Origin: Marinicrinis sediminis
GTDB lineage: Bacteria; Bacillota; Bacilli; Paenibacillales; KCTC-33676
Direction of reading: 5' to 3'
Length of the DNA stretch: 64,000 nucleotides
NCBI RefSeq assembly: GCF_042685085.1
Contig: NZ_JBHUMM010000007.1
Span: 186,001-250,000, forward strand
The notes below the pieces were generated by a model. It had not been told where the DNA came from. It was given only the letters and a program-made list of their open reading frames with translations, and ran no database searches. Made by a program: the position numbers and the translations under genes. Position 1 is the stretch's first letter, and every line of letters starts with the position of its first letter. Below are positions 42,601 to 50,275 of the stretch, in pieces.

Positions 42601-44950
42601 GACTGAGAAGTTTACTACTTGCTTCTTTCGGGTCTTCATTCGTCTGCACTTCTTCTTCAGTACGTACCGGACTTTCCATTAAGGTGTAATCATTCTTAGC
42701 ATCTGTAATTGAAAGAAGCACCGGTTCAAGCCCCTTATACCCTATAGCAACTTCTGGATAGTATGGGCTTACTATTTCTTCTTTGAGATCCGTAAAGAAC
42801 AAACGCTGATCGCCAAAATCAATTTGGTCCGATGTTAATAGATAGTTTATTAAACCAATGACTTGTCTCGCCTTAACTACCTTTGCCGCCATTCGCATGG
42901 GGTGCCAAGGAGTCACAATAGTCATGGGTTTATTCTTTTCTCCATCTACCCTGACATTCCCGATATCCATAACAGGCTGGGCAATCTGGACTCTATTCAT
43001 ATCGCCCAAGGCATGCTCTTGGAGAACTCGTAAAAACTTATCGTACAGCTCGCTTTGTTCAATCATTGAATCTGAACTGATTCCATCTATTAGCCAATCA
43101 TTGATAGATTGTTTATATTTAGTTGAAAAATTAGCCCATGCTTCTTTTAGAGTTTCATAGTCGTTCTGAGTTAGTCTTGCATCCTCAAGCAACTTCTTCA
43201 GATTATTTAAGACTGTTTTCTGTAAATCAGTGGTTTTTGCATAGACACCGACTAGAGACCCTCTATCTTGTCCGAATACTGCTTGGATTGTACCGACATC
43301 GCTCAATGATAATCCCTGTAGCTTACCTTTCTTACTAACAGGATTTTGTGAAACACTGGAGTAAGAGAAAGGGTTATCAGCAAGTCTCCTTAAATCATCA
43401 TGAAGTTCTAGTCCAATCTCATTAGGATTACCTTGCCATACCAGTTTCACTTCATTTTTTTGCTTTGACCCCTGTAAATCAAGGTAACTAAGCTCGATAT
43501 AGAATGCGATTTGAATGGCCGCTTTGGCCGTTGATGTATTCTTTTTGAAGCCTTTCTTCTGTCTAGATTCTAATACTAACTGATCGTATTTAAACAAATG
43601 GTAAGTTTCCCAGTTTACTTGCCAATTGGTTAACTTCTCAAGCCCCCTGTAAGCATTACAGAAAGCTAGCCCCACATCTTCATTTATATCCAACCAAGCT
43701 TTTTTACTAGTGGTCTTCTGAGTGCGAATCCTAAGAGTCTTCTTTCCAATGAAACTATCACATTGGGCAAATAGACGCTCTGTTGCCTCTAATAAACCAA
43801 CCAAAAAGTCTGTGCATTCAATTGCCTTACCATAAACAAAACGATCCCACTCTGCTTTAAGAGCCTTCTCTGTCTCTAGATTGTGACGGTGCTTGTCGTA
43901 AAATTCTTTATCTTCTTCCGTGGCTTCCTTTGCTTTCTTCTTTTTAAAGAGTTCATTTAAATTATCAAGATAGATAATTTCCTCATCCATTAGAGTATCT
44001 GGAAACTCGTCATCAAATAACTGCCTAGTTTTTTCTGCTAGGTTTATTTTCATTGGCTTCAATTCAAAAAATAGAAGGTTGACTTTATCTGTTTCCCATT
44101 CTAGTTCTGAAAGATTATCCGAAGCCGTGGACCAACTCACATTGGATTCAATGAACAATTCCATGATTGGCTGAACAGAAGGATCAATTTGACTTTTCAC
44201 TTTATCGTAAGAATCCCGAATTTCATTGTTTTCAATGATTTGACGATTCGGATGCTGCTTATATAGATAACAAGCACGTTTATTATATGCATCTGTAAAA
44301 AACTTCTTCCATTTGCTTGCATGGCCCAAAGCATTCTCTGGGATTCCATCAAAAAAATAAGAATCACGTGGAATGCGAAGTGCTGGTAGCGCCCAGCCAA
44401 GTGCTCTAACAACCGGAATACCATTCTCTGCAATTGTTTCACGCACTTTAACAGTAAATTCACTGAACTCTTCAAGGCTGCATTCATTTGCCTCTTGCAA
44501 ACCTTTTAACGCTTGCTGCCAATGTCTTTTTTGATCATCACTTAGAGGAAGATCACTACTAGCCACTTGAACCCATATATCAGGTTGACTTTTCAGATCC
44601 GCTGCACCAACCCTTGCGATATCTCTTAACGATTGTCCTTGATCATCATTCGTGTTCGCCAGTAAGATAGCGGGCTTATCACAAGAAGCATTCCTCCAAT
44701 ATGTTGTCTTTTCATCAGTAACCATATCAGAAGATAGCCCGCCTCCCTCAACTAATTTCCGAGGAACCTTAATGACCATTGTGGAAACTAACGTCGTATC
44801 TTGGCTTATCGTTTTACATATATAAGTGACCTGATCCCCAGTAAGACGATCCAATAAAAAACGGGCAATCCCCTCCTCAGACTGGCTATTCTGTAATTGC
44901 CGACGAAGATATTCAGTTGCTACCCTTCCTATTAACTCTAGTTGATTCAT
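39608..44950 (-). CDS. Very large protein with C-terminal FtsK/HerA motor (DptH/SspH-like)
   Basis: About 1780 residues from the ATG at 44950 (AGGAGGAAACTTTATC upstream; ATGA overlap with the previous stop). The first 1500 residues have no motif I recognise. The C-terminus is an FtsK/HerA-type ATPase: Walker A GATGSGKSVLLQN at about 1554-1561, YLIDPKYGVDYMHL, Walker B LIFLIHDEFAEW near 1655, IHLIFAAQRPDANVLP and LILRVESVGTSEISL. Size, motor position and last place in a three-gene F-G-H order match the largest subunit of phosphorothioation-linked restriction modules. It is probably a DNA translocase that scans invading DNA. The family name is by size and order, not alignment. Confidence 0.65.
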   Translation of the reverse strand: MNQLELIGRVATEYLRRQLQNSQSEEGIARFLLDRLTGDQVTYICKTISQDTTLVSTMVIKVPRKLVEGGGLSSDMVTDEKTTYWRNASCDKPAILLANTNDDQGQSLRDIARVGAADLKSQPDIWVQVASSDLPLSDDQKRHWQQALKGLQEANECSLEEFSEFTVKVRETIAENGIPVVRALGWALPALRIPRDSYFFDGIPENALGHASKWKKFFTDAYNKRACYLYKQHPNRQIIENNEIRDSYDKVKSQIDPSVQPIMELFIESNVSWSTASDNLSELEWETDKVNLLFFELKPMKINLAEKTRQLFDDEFPDTLMDEEIIYLDNLNELFKKKKAKEATEEDKEFYDKHRHNLETEKALKAEWDRFVYGKAIECTDFLVGLLEATERLFAQCDSFIGKKTLRIRTQKTTSKKAWLDINEDVGLAFCNAYRGLEKLTNWQVNWETYHLFKYDQLVLESRQKKGFKKNTSTAKAAIQIAFYIELSYLDLQGSKQKNEVKLVWQGNPNEIGLELHDDLRRLADNPFSYSSVSQNPVSKKGKLQGLSLSDVGTIQAVFGQDRGSLVGVYAKTTDLQKTVLNNLKKLLEDARLTQNDYETLKEAWANFSTKYKQSINDWLIDGISSDSMIEQSELYDKFLRVLQEHALGDMNRVQIAQPVMDIGNVRVDGEKNKPMTIVTPWHPMRMAAKVVKARQVIGLINYLLTSDQIDFGDQRLFFTDLKEEIVSPYYPEVAIGYKGLEPVLLSITDAKNDYTLMESPVRTEEEVQTNEDPKEASSKLLSLVERYLDLQPHEKTNLSLVLYNCDSTRLPETIVNSLAAMHEIEDEIRCQVILRHRDTNKLNELYMKMIESADSDADSFVASEVTRDFMARLRVGVMAHEATVTDPKEGKLADIVFLQDVISRQANLEWDEVQVRQMPELLNHYPPRWAKRRSTAKDELKSTVYLTCPSQPSVGWAYLTSVYSVVKGKDVNPGAFYLPARQISFQNDKVKAIFDEAHKLGEWVVNYDELLERRQLRNLGVKVIKYQHNKSHGSNVVVSSKSQLNLLHVLVKRRLNALGLGLSESELVQLTERYIEDANAISGDIVLRAAKRGVFAGELIGVVLSKMILQSEMETEQAVGWFFLDDYASWLGQKEEQIADILALAPKMVENKPRLQVFVSEAKYVDAKGVSEARKNSSKQLRDTVSRMHNALFGDPGRLDRDLWLSRFSDMLNDGIELAPNSPFTVEELREGIRAGEIPIEIKGYSHVFISTFPDTSLDSERNPITNAKNSHQEVFTRDLVRELVLAYHQGKSIIEIREKLDDSKPWELSDATLPAPRINFVAASNNGLATGQSNTPNNSDDDQIELNFVRDETQGENEGADPLNKGKATESVDPEGMEAIVKMSGEIPWANAQLATWILQNAQSTEETSEDQSWVSEIVNKLRMALISYNLQAKVIGHRLTPNAVVIRLKGSDQLKVDDIDKRRSILLTTHALDVINIMARPGEIIVSLARPHRQSISLADVWKVRKVQNNASGLNMSFVIGVKEIDGELLYLNLGGEFEGGAQHAPHTLIAGATGSGKSVLLQNLILDICVTNSKNLAHIYLIDPKYGVDYMHLEDIPHLVEGIIDDQNKATQILEDLVGEMNDRYLKFKEFKVNNLKDYNSKVADAEKLPLIFLIHDEFAEWMLVDEYKSAVSSIVQRLGVKARAAGIHLIFAAQRPDANVLPVQLRDNLGNRLILRVESVGTSEISLGEKGAEKLLGKGHLAARLQGESGLIFGQVPFLSIENLNNVTGLISNHN

Positions 44951-46491
44951 GATAAAGTTTCCTCCTGAATCCCAAAGGGATTTTCTACATATGCACATGC
45001 ATCAGATAATCTACGTAGTAACCCCATACTTGCCAATCTTTGCTCAAGGCGCCTTGCATTATCTGAGAATGCTTCTAAATCTGCTCTTCCTGCCTCCGTC
45101 AATTCTAGAGCCTGTTTATCTCCTATAATAAAGCCGTATTTCTCATATAGTTTGTCTAAGAAGTCTTGGAATTCCATTCTTTCCGGAACAACGCACAATA
45201 CTAAAGATTTCAAAAGCATGTCTTGAGGAGCATAGCGAAGTCTACGAGCGCCTCTTCTTGACGAAAGGCCAATTTCCTTTCCCCAAACACCGTGAAACTT
45301 ATCTACGTGCTGCTTATGTCTATTCATTGCTGCATTAACAAACTTATTAATTAAATCATCCGGTGAATTTGCTGATTCTGCTTCACTCTCTTTGTTATCT
45401 CTTGGCCAAGCATATTCATGTTGTAGTAATGCTATTGCCTCATGTATGTCCGTAACTTGTTTCCATGCCTCAGTGTTAACAACCTGTCTAATATATGCCT
45501 CTACTGCTCTCCGAGACATATTGTTGTGCTCAATAAAAGATCCAGAAGAAAGATCCCTGATAATTGTCTTCTTTGGAGAAACAATTTCTAATATAAAGGT
45601 TAATTTATTCGTATCACCTAAAATGAACTTTGCTCGATTTAAACTGTACATGAGCAAATGAAGTCCGGTCATGTTCACTAGATGCGGGATGACATCGTAA
45701 TTCGGAATATTACTTTTTAACAATCGCAACCAATCATCTGCAAGCAGTTTGTAGTCATTCAACTTTTGGTAAGGCAAATAAACACCTGTTCGAATAGGGG
45801 ATGAGCTTAGAGCGTCTTTCGGTTCTAGTGCTGCAACTAAACGATTAAACTTATTCAATGGATTTAAAACACTCTTCTGAAGACTTGAGATTATCTGACT
45901 TCCTTTGCCGCTTCTAGTCAACATTAAATATAACAATTCACCTGTTCTACCAAAAAACCTTCGGTCATTAGTAAAGCCATTATCTTTCACTTTAAGGTCT
46001 TCATACAAACAGTCCGGACCGTATGGAAAAATAAATTGTGAACTCCAACGTTTATTATTCTCCCCCTCTATTGTCGTTTCTCGAAGAAACTGAACTACTG
46101 ACGCAAAATCAACAAAATTCGCAAATCGCCCCTCTAAATAGTTGAAGTCTGCATTGATGATACCCGCTTGTCCCTTGCCCATAACTTCGTACCACTGCAG
46201 CCAAGCTTCTTTATCATCGTATCTATACTTACTTGATATAAGTGTTAATTGTGGGTTGTTAAATAAGATGTTTCTTAGATAAAGTCTTGACTTGGGTGAA
46301 TAGGCCAGTTTATTAGGTTCCGTTTCACTAAATGCCCTGCCTTCTTCAAATTCAGACTGAAGAACATTTAAAAATTCCATAAAACAAAGCCATGGTGTTT
46401 GCTCATCATACAACCTGTGCCCCCAAATAGCCTCATCAACCCACATGTCTGCGTCAATCTTTGTCGGACGCGGAAGTCTTTCATTATTCAT
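44947..46491 (-). CDS. Defence-island protein of unknown function (G position)
   Basis: About 514 residues from the ATG at 46491 (GTGGAGGTTAACTACG upstream). It overlaps the preceding gene by 8 bp and the following one by 4 bp, so all three are tightly coupled. No signal, membrane segment, P-loop or nuclease motif is evident. The protein is mixed alpha/beta with a charged C-terminus. By order and size it corresponds to the G subunit of DndFGH- or SspFGH-type modules, where this subunit is also the least conserved. The function cannot be read from the sequence. Confidence 0.5.
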   Translation of the reverse strand: MNNERLPRPTKIDADMWVDEAIWGHRLYDEQTPWLCFMEFLNVLQSEFEEGRAFSETEPNKLAYSPKSRLYLRNILFNNPQLTLISSKYRYDDKEAWLQWYEVMGKGQAGIINADFNYLEGRFANFVDFASVVQFLRETTIEGENNKRWSSQFIFPYGPDCLYEDLKVKDNGFTNDRRFFGRTGELLYLMLTRSGKGSQIISSLQKSVLNPLNKFNRLVAALEPKDALSSSPIRTGVYLPYQKLNDYKLLADDWLRLLKSNIPNYDVIPHLVNMTGLHLLMYSLNRAKFILGDTNKLTFILEIVSPKKTIIRDLSSGSFIEHNNMSRRAVEAYIRQVVNTEAWKQVTDIHEAIALLQHEYAWPRDNKESEAESANSPDDLINKFVNAAMNRHKQHVDKFHGVWGKEIGLSSRRGARRLRYAPQDMLLKSLVLCVVPERMEFQDFLDKLYEKYGFIIGDKQALELTEAGRADLEAFSDNARRLEQRLASMGLLRRLSDACAYVENPFGIQEETLS

Positions 46492-48322
46492 CGTAGTTAA
46501 CCTCCACGATTCTGTCGTCAATTAGACCATCTTGATTAAGACGAATGATTCTAAAGGATAAATCACCTTCATCATCCGGATCTTCTTCATCTATTCTACG
46601 GCGTTTCTCTAGTTGTTTAAGGAGTTTGCTTTTAAAACCCAAGATATCTTCGTAACATTCCCTAGAAAAACTCCCCGGTAACGCACCCTCGGCTACCCGC
46701 GAAAGAAATTCATAGCGAACTAATTGTAGTGGCAATTCAACTGTAGTTACTGAAGTTGACAGTTTCACTTCAATTACAAGCTTGTCGTTTGCATTCATTC
46801 GTATTTGCATGCTTTCACCACGCTTTTTCGGTACAGAAATACTCTCCTCAAAAATTCTACTAACTTTAGCCTGAGAGTGACTTCCAGACGTAGCCAAGAT
46901 TAATTCAGCGTTGTTCTTTGCTAGAAGTCCCGTAAAAATGCGGTTTAATCCTTGGGCAATACGCGAAGTAATTTGAGTGGCTACTTTACCATCTTTAGCA
47001 ATTCTGTAAACGTTAGATAAAAATTCTCCAGCATATTGGAATGTTGTAAGATGCCAAAATTTAAGCTCATCCTCTTTTTCCCTAGGGATTACGAAAAACA
47101 GCCTTTGTCTTTGGGATCGAAGAGATTCTAAAAAGTTTTCACCACTATCCATTAAACCCTCTAAGTATTCTTTTTGATTTGCACGAAAATTCTGATCAGC
47201 ACCGTAGTATGTATCACTTAGCACAAGCTCTTCGTACAAAGGACGAAGCTCAGGGTCATCCTCACCAAAAATTAGAACGTTATCGATCGTATTGCTTGTC
47301 TCGTAACCTATTCCAAATTTACCAAGTGCAGCGAATACATCAGTAGACTCACGTCGCCTTTCCGTGAGGTTCTCACCCAAAACATTTCGGTAAATACTTG
47401 CGAAGAATGTTTTATTCTCCTCAGCTAATTTGGTAGCATCAGAACAGGACATAAGTCGATCTTTAGCTTCTGGATGGCCAAGTAGCATATTTGATACTAA
47501 TAGAAGTAATTGCCTTATTGGAAGGTGAAGACCATTTAATTCACACAACTCCAAAAGATCAGTGACTCTTGATCGAATCAGTTGTCCATCTTTATTCCCT
47601 TCAAGACGATTTCGGTTCTCCCATATAGGACATATCTTGCCCGTTTGATCATTTTCTCTCAGAGAGCATTGATTACAATCATTCCACCCTGGATGCTGCA
47701 ATACAACATCCACAATCTGAGGAAATAGTCTAGCTGCACTTATTTGACTTAAATTATATAATCTAAGATTGAATCCGCTCTTTTCTTTAATCTCAGTAAC
47801 CAACAAATCTTCAATGCACTGTTTAACTAAAACAGTCTGTGAGTCAGTACCAATGTTCTTCCATGCCTCAATCAGCTGCCCGTCGTTTGCTGCAATTAAA
47901 AATACATTGTTATCATTTGGAGTAAGGACCGAGTTAACGAACTTACTTAAAATGGCCCTCTCCTCATCCCTCAGCTCACTTAAATCTTTAATAACATATA
48001 GTTTCTTAGAATTGGGCAAATCCAATTCCTTTACCTTATCATCACTCTGCCATACCTGTAGCGAACCGTTTAATGCTAACCAAACTTCTCTACAGTTATA
48101 TGTCTTACCGTCCCCAGCCGTTCCCGTCAGTATTACAGATTTAGGACTAGGAGATTTAAAATTTTCAAGTAGTTCCTCTAAATAAACCGAATCGACAATT
48201 ATGGGTTGGATATTTTTCCGCTTTATGATTCTATGAATTGCTTCATCATACATGTTATCGTTACGAGGAATTGGTCCATACTGTCGTAGAAAACTAATCC
48301 ATTGCGATTGAACTGTAGTCAT
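46484..48322 (-). CDS. P-loop ATPase, defence-island protein (DptF/SspF-like position)
   Basis: 612 residues, ATG after AAAGGTGGTAGTACATA. Walker A is ILTGTAGDGKT at about 64-74. Downstream are acidic strands such as LYVIKDLSELRDEER and VFLIAANDGQLIEAW, the latter with a sensor-1-like position. A possible zinc knuckle CNQCSLRENDQTGKIC lies near 236-251. The C-terminus is basic and acidic by turns (EKRRRIDEEDPDDEGD). It begins the F-G-H-like series. The P-loop is certain; the family name is based on position and architecture. Confidence 0.6.
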   Translation of the reverse strand: MTTVQSQWISFLRQYGPIPRNDNMYDEAIHRIIKRKNIQPIIVDSVYLEELLENFKSPSPKSVILTGTAGDGKTYNCREVWLALNGSLQVWQSDDKVKELDLPNSKKLYVIKDLSELRDEERAILSKFVNSVLTPNDNNVFLIAANDGQLIEAWKNIGTDSQTVLVKQCIEDLLVTEIKEKSGFNLRLYNLSQISAARLFPQIVDVVLQHPGWNDCNQCSLRENDQTGKICPIWENRNRLEGNKDGQLIRSRVTDLLELCELNGLHLPIRQLLLLVSNMLLGHPEAKDRLMSCSDATKLAEENKTFFASIYRNVLGENLTERRRESTDVFAALGKFGIGYETSNTIDNVLIFGEDDPELRPLYEELVLSDTYYGADQNFRANQKEYLEGLMDSGENFLESLRSQRQRLFFVIPREKEDELKFWHLTTFQYAGEFLSNVYRIAKDGKVATQITSRIAQGLNRIFTGLLAKNNAELILATSGSHSQAKVSRIFEESISVPKKRGESMQIRMNANDKLVIEVKLSTSVTTVELPLQLVRYEFLSRVAEGALPGSFSRECYEDILGFKSKLLKQLEKRRRIDEEDPDDEGDLSFRIIRLNQDGLIDDRIVEVNYDE

Positions 48323-48416
48323 TATGTACTACCACCTTTTCAGGAAATGGTCCCTCTGATTCATTCGACATCTTCCAACTATTTTCCTGTTTATTATCAA
48401 TTTCAACATTTTATTG

Positions 48417-49316
48417 TTAATCAACATTAAGGAAACTATCACTATTATTCGACAAATTAAGAATTAAGTGTGTGTATTTACTCATTACTAATTCATTATA
48501 AGCTACAGTATAAATTCTTGGGTCCGGAATACTGCACTCTACAATATGGTAATGGATCCCGCGGCACGAAGTTCTTATTTTTATGTATACAGGAACTATT
48601 TCAATGTTCTTTGGGACACTACTTGCAATCCCTAATACAGGATACAGCAGCTTATGCTTAGCCAATGACTTATGACTAGTATCGCTTTTTGCTTCTAGAA
48701 CAAATAACGTCTCCTTATTATTCCGTTTTTCTATAAACATAGCATCTATTTCGACTTGACCTCTGTTGTGAATAAACACATCACTTATCGAACTATGTGG
48801 CCTAAATTCAAAGGTGTATGTCGAGTTACAACTTGCTGGTGGGAATATCGGTTTTATATGATCTATACCAAGAGCATAACTTATTAAACCGGACGAGAAT
48901 CCTAAATTAACATAAGACTTCTCAGTTAAAGATGGCAAAATAGAAAAGATCTTTAATTGCTCAACATTAACTGCAGGGACATACTCCGTTCCTACGGAAT
49001 TAAAAATCATATCATCTATTAAGAAGAAATCATCGAGTTTATCCTGGACCTTTACTAATGCAAATTGAGTTCCCGAACCACCTTTCGTTTGCCCTAATCT
49101 CATTACCATTGCAGAATTACTTTTGATAGATTGATGTAATCGTTCATACGAATCAATAGATATTGCGGCGGCCGCACCCATCTTGGGATATCCGTTACTT
49201 TTTAAGTAATCTATGAATGAAATTGGTCCAAAGGTAGCAACTGGCTTGTCCTTTATTGTGCTAAGGGCTGCTTCAAACACCTCACTGATTCCTTCCTGCT
49301 TGTCATTTTTCCTCAT
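48417..49316 (-). CDS. Putative PD-(D/E)XK-type nuclease
   Basis: 299 residues, ATG after TAGGGGGAATC. The key region is QVEIDAMFIEKRNNKETLFVLEAK (D191, then E208-x-K210), the D...ExK pattern of PD-(D/E)XK nucleases, followed by a helix AKHKLLYPVLGI where such enzymes carry a supporting Gln or Lys. The N-terminal 150 residues look like a separate recognition domain (FGPISFIDYLKSNGYPKMGAAAAI is helix-turn-helix-like). It lies between the SspB-C-D-like trio, from which a terminator separates it, and the F-like gene 94 bp downstream, so it could be the nuclease of the restriction half. The fold is suggested, not proven. Confidence 0.55.
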   Translation of the reverse strand: MRKNDKQEGISEVFEAALSTIKDKPVATFGPISFIDYLKSNGYPKMGAAAAISIDSYERLHQSIKSNSAMVMRLGQTKGGSGTQFALVKVQDKLDDFFLIDDMIFNSVGTEYVPAVNVEQLKIFSILPSLTEKSYVNLGFSSGLISYALGIDHIKPIFPPASCNSTYTFEFRPHSSISDVFIHNRGQVEIDAMFIEKRNNKETLFVLEAKSDTSHKSLAKHKLLYPVLGIASSVPKNIEIVPVYIKIRTSCRGIHYHIVECSIPDPRIYTVAYNELVMSKYTHLILNLSNNSDSFLNVD

Positions 49317-49360
49317 GATTCCCCCTACTTTCTTACAAATATCTTAACAAAAACGCAAAA

Positions 49361-49381
49361 TCGCCGGAATATCTCCGGCGA
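49361..49381 (-). terminator. Terminator after the SspD-like gene
   Basis: TCGCCGGA (49361-49368) and TCCGGCGA (49374-49381) form an 8-bp GC-rich stem with a 5-nt loop. On the minus strand it is followed by TTTTGCGTTTTTG. It splits the island into a modification-like unit upstream and a nuclease/restriction-like unit downstream. Confidence 0.8.
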
Positions 49382-49395
49382 AAATGAAAGTTATT

Positions 49396-50271
49396 TTATG
49401 AAAATGAACACACACAAGGAATATCTGCATCTGCTTTGAATAAAAACTTTTCAAAACCCTCCGCTTCCATCACTTGGCGAAACTGTTTCATCGTATAGGA
49501 CCCACCGTTCTTTTTCAGAATCGAAACATCCTTTTGAAGGCTAGTCCTGAATCTCTCTTCCATCTCTTCTTGTTCACGATAACGTTCTGGCCATATTGCA
49601 TATAGTAGAGCATAATGCTGGTAACCTCCACGCACACACCTTCCCGCACAGTTTGCGTGGGAAAATCCTTTAATCCCATTCCTTAAAGCAATCTGGGCAT
49701 TTTCATTTCCTTCATCCGCTAGCTGTTCAGCAATATTATACATTCGAGGCAATTCAATACCCCATTCATCACGTATGATTCCCTTGGCGTCCAGATCCTC
49801 CCTGAACAAATCGATCAGTGGAAACCGAGTCTCAATTGTTTCTAATGGAAAATGAGCATAAAAGTCCTTTAAGTTGTCAGCCCGATGCTTCTCATGAGGA
49901 CCAATCCCAAAATACAAAATAGGCTCTAGGTTTCTCTCATTTCTTAATTCTTCTTCCAAAAAGATAATGGTTTGTCTCACTTTCAGCTCTTCCGAGCACT
50001 TGGCCAAACGTGCATTTCCCAGAAATCGCTCATCGTAAAACACTTCTTCAGGAGTTCTTCCATCAAGTCTTTCTGTAATTTCCAAACCAATATGATTTGA
50101 AACCTCCTCCATAAACCGGTAATTATCTTCATCTTCCCATAAAGTGTTTGTAAAAAACAAAATGCAGTTATCTTTCCCATACGTTTGCACCATATGGTAA
50201 GCAACATAAGCACTTCCAGCTCCACCGCTAAACATTGCTACATGTACAACCTTTTTATCTTGGGTGCTCAT
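49396..50271 (-). CDS. sspD: PAPS-reductase-family protein (SspD/DndC-like sulfur transfer ATP pyrophosphatase)
   Basis: 291 residues, 4 bp after the ATPase gene, GGAGTGA upstream. The N-terminus VAMFSGGAGSAYVAYHMVQ has the PP-loop SGGxxS of ATP pyrophosphatases, and LFFTNTLWEDEDNYRFMEEV fits the next strand-helix. Cys residues suitable for an Fe-S cluster or zinc occur as NCAGRC (about 206-211) and PCVC near the C-terminus, recalling the cluster of DndC. Such proteins activate the DNA backbone for sulfur insertion. The companion cysteine desulfurase (SspA/DndA) is not in the window and could be a housekeeping IscS/SufS. An alternative is the PAPS-reductase component of BREX type 4, but no PglZ is present. 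Confidence 0.7.
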   Translation of the reverse strand: MSTQDKKVVHVAMFSGGAGSAYVAYHMVQTYGKDNCILFFTNTLWEDEDNYRFMEEVSNHIGLEITERLDGRTPEEVFYDERFLGNARLAKCSEELKVRQTIIFLEEELRNERNLEPILYFGIGPHEKHRADNLKDFYAHFPLETIETRFPLIDLFREDLDAKGIIRDEWGIELPRMYNIAEQLADEGNENAQIALRNGIKGFSHANCAGRCVRGGYQHYALLYAIWPERYREQEEMEERFRTSLQKDVSILKKNGGSYTMKQFRQVMEAEGFEKFLFKADADIPCVCSFS

Positions 50272-50275
50272 CTAA

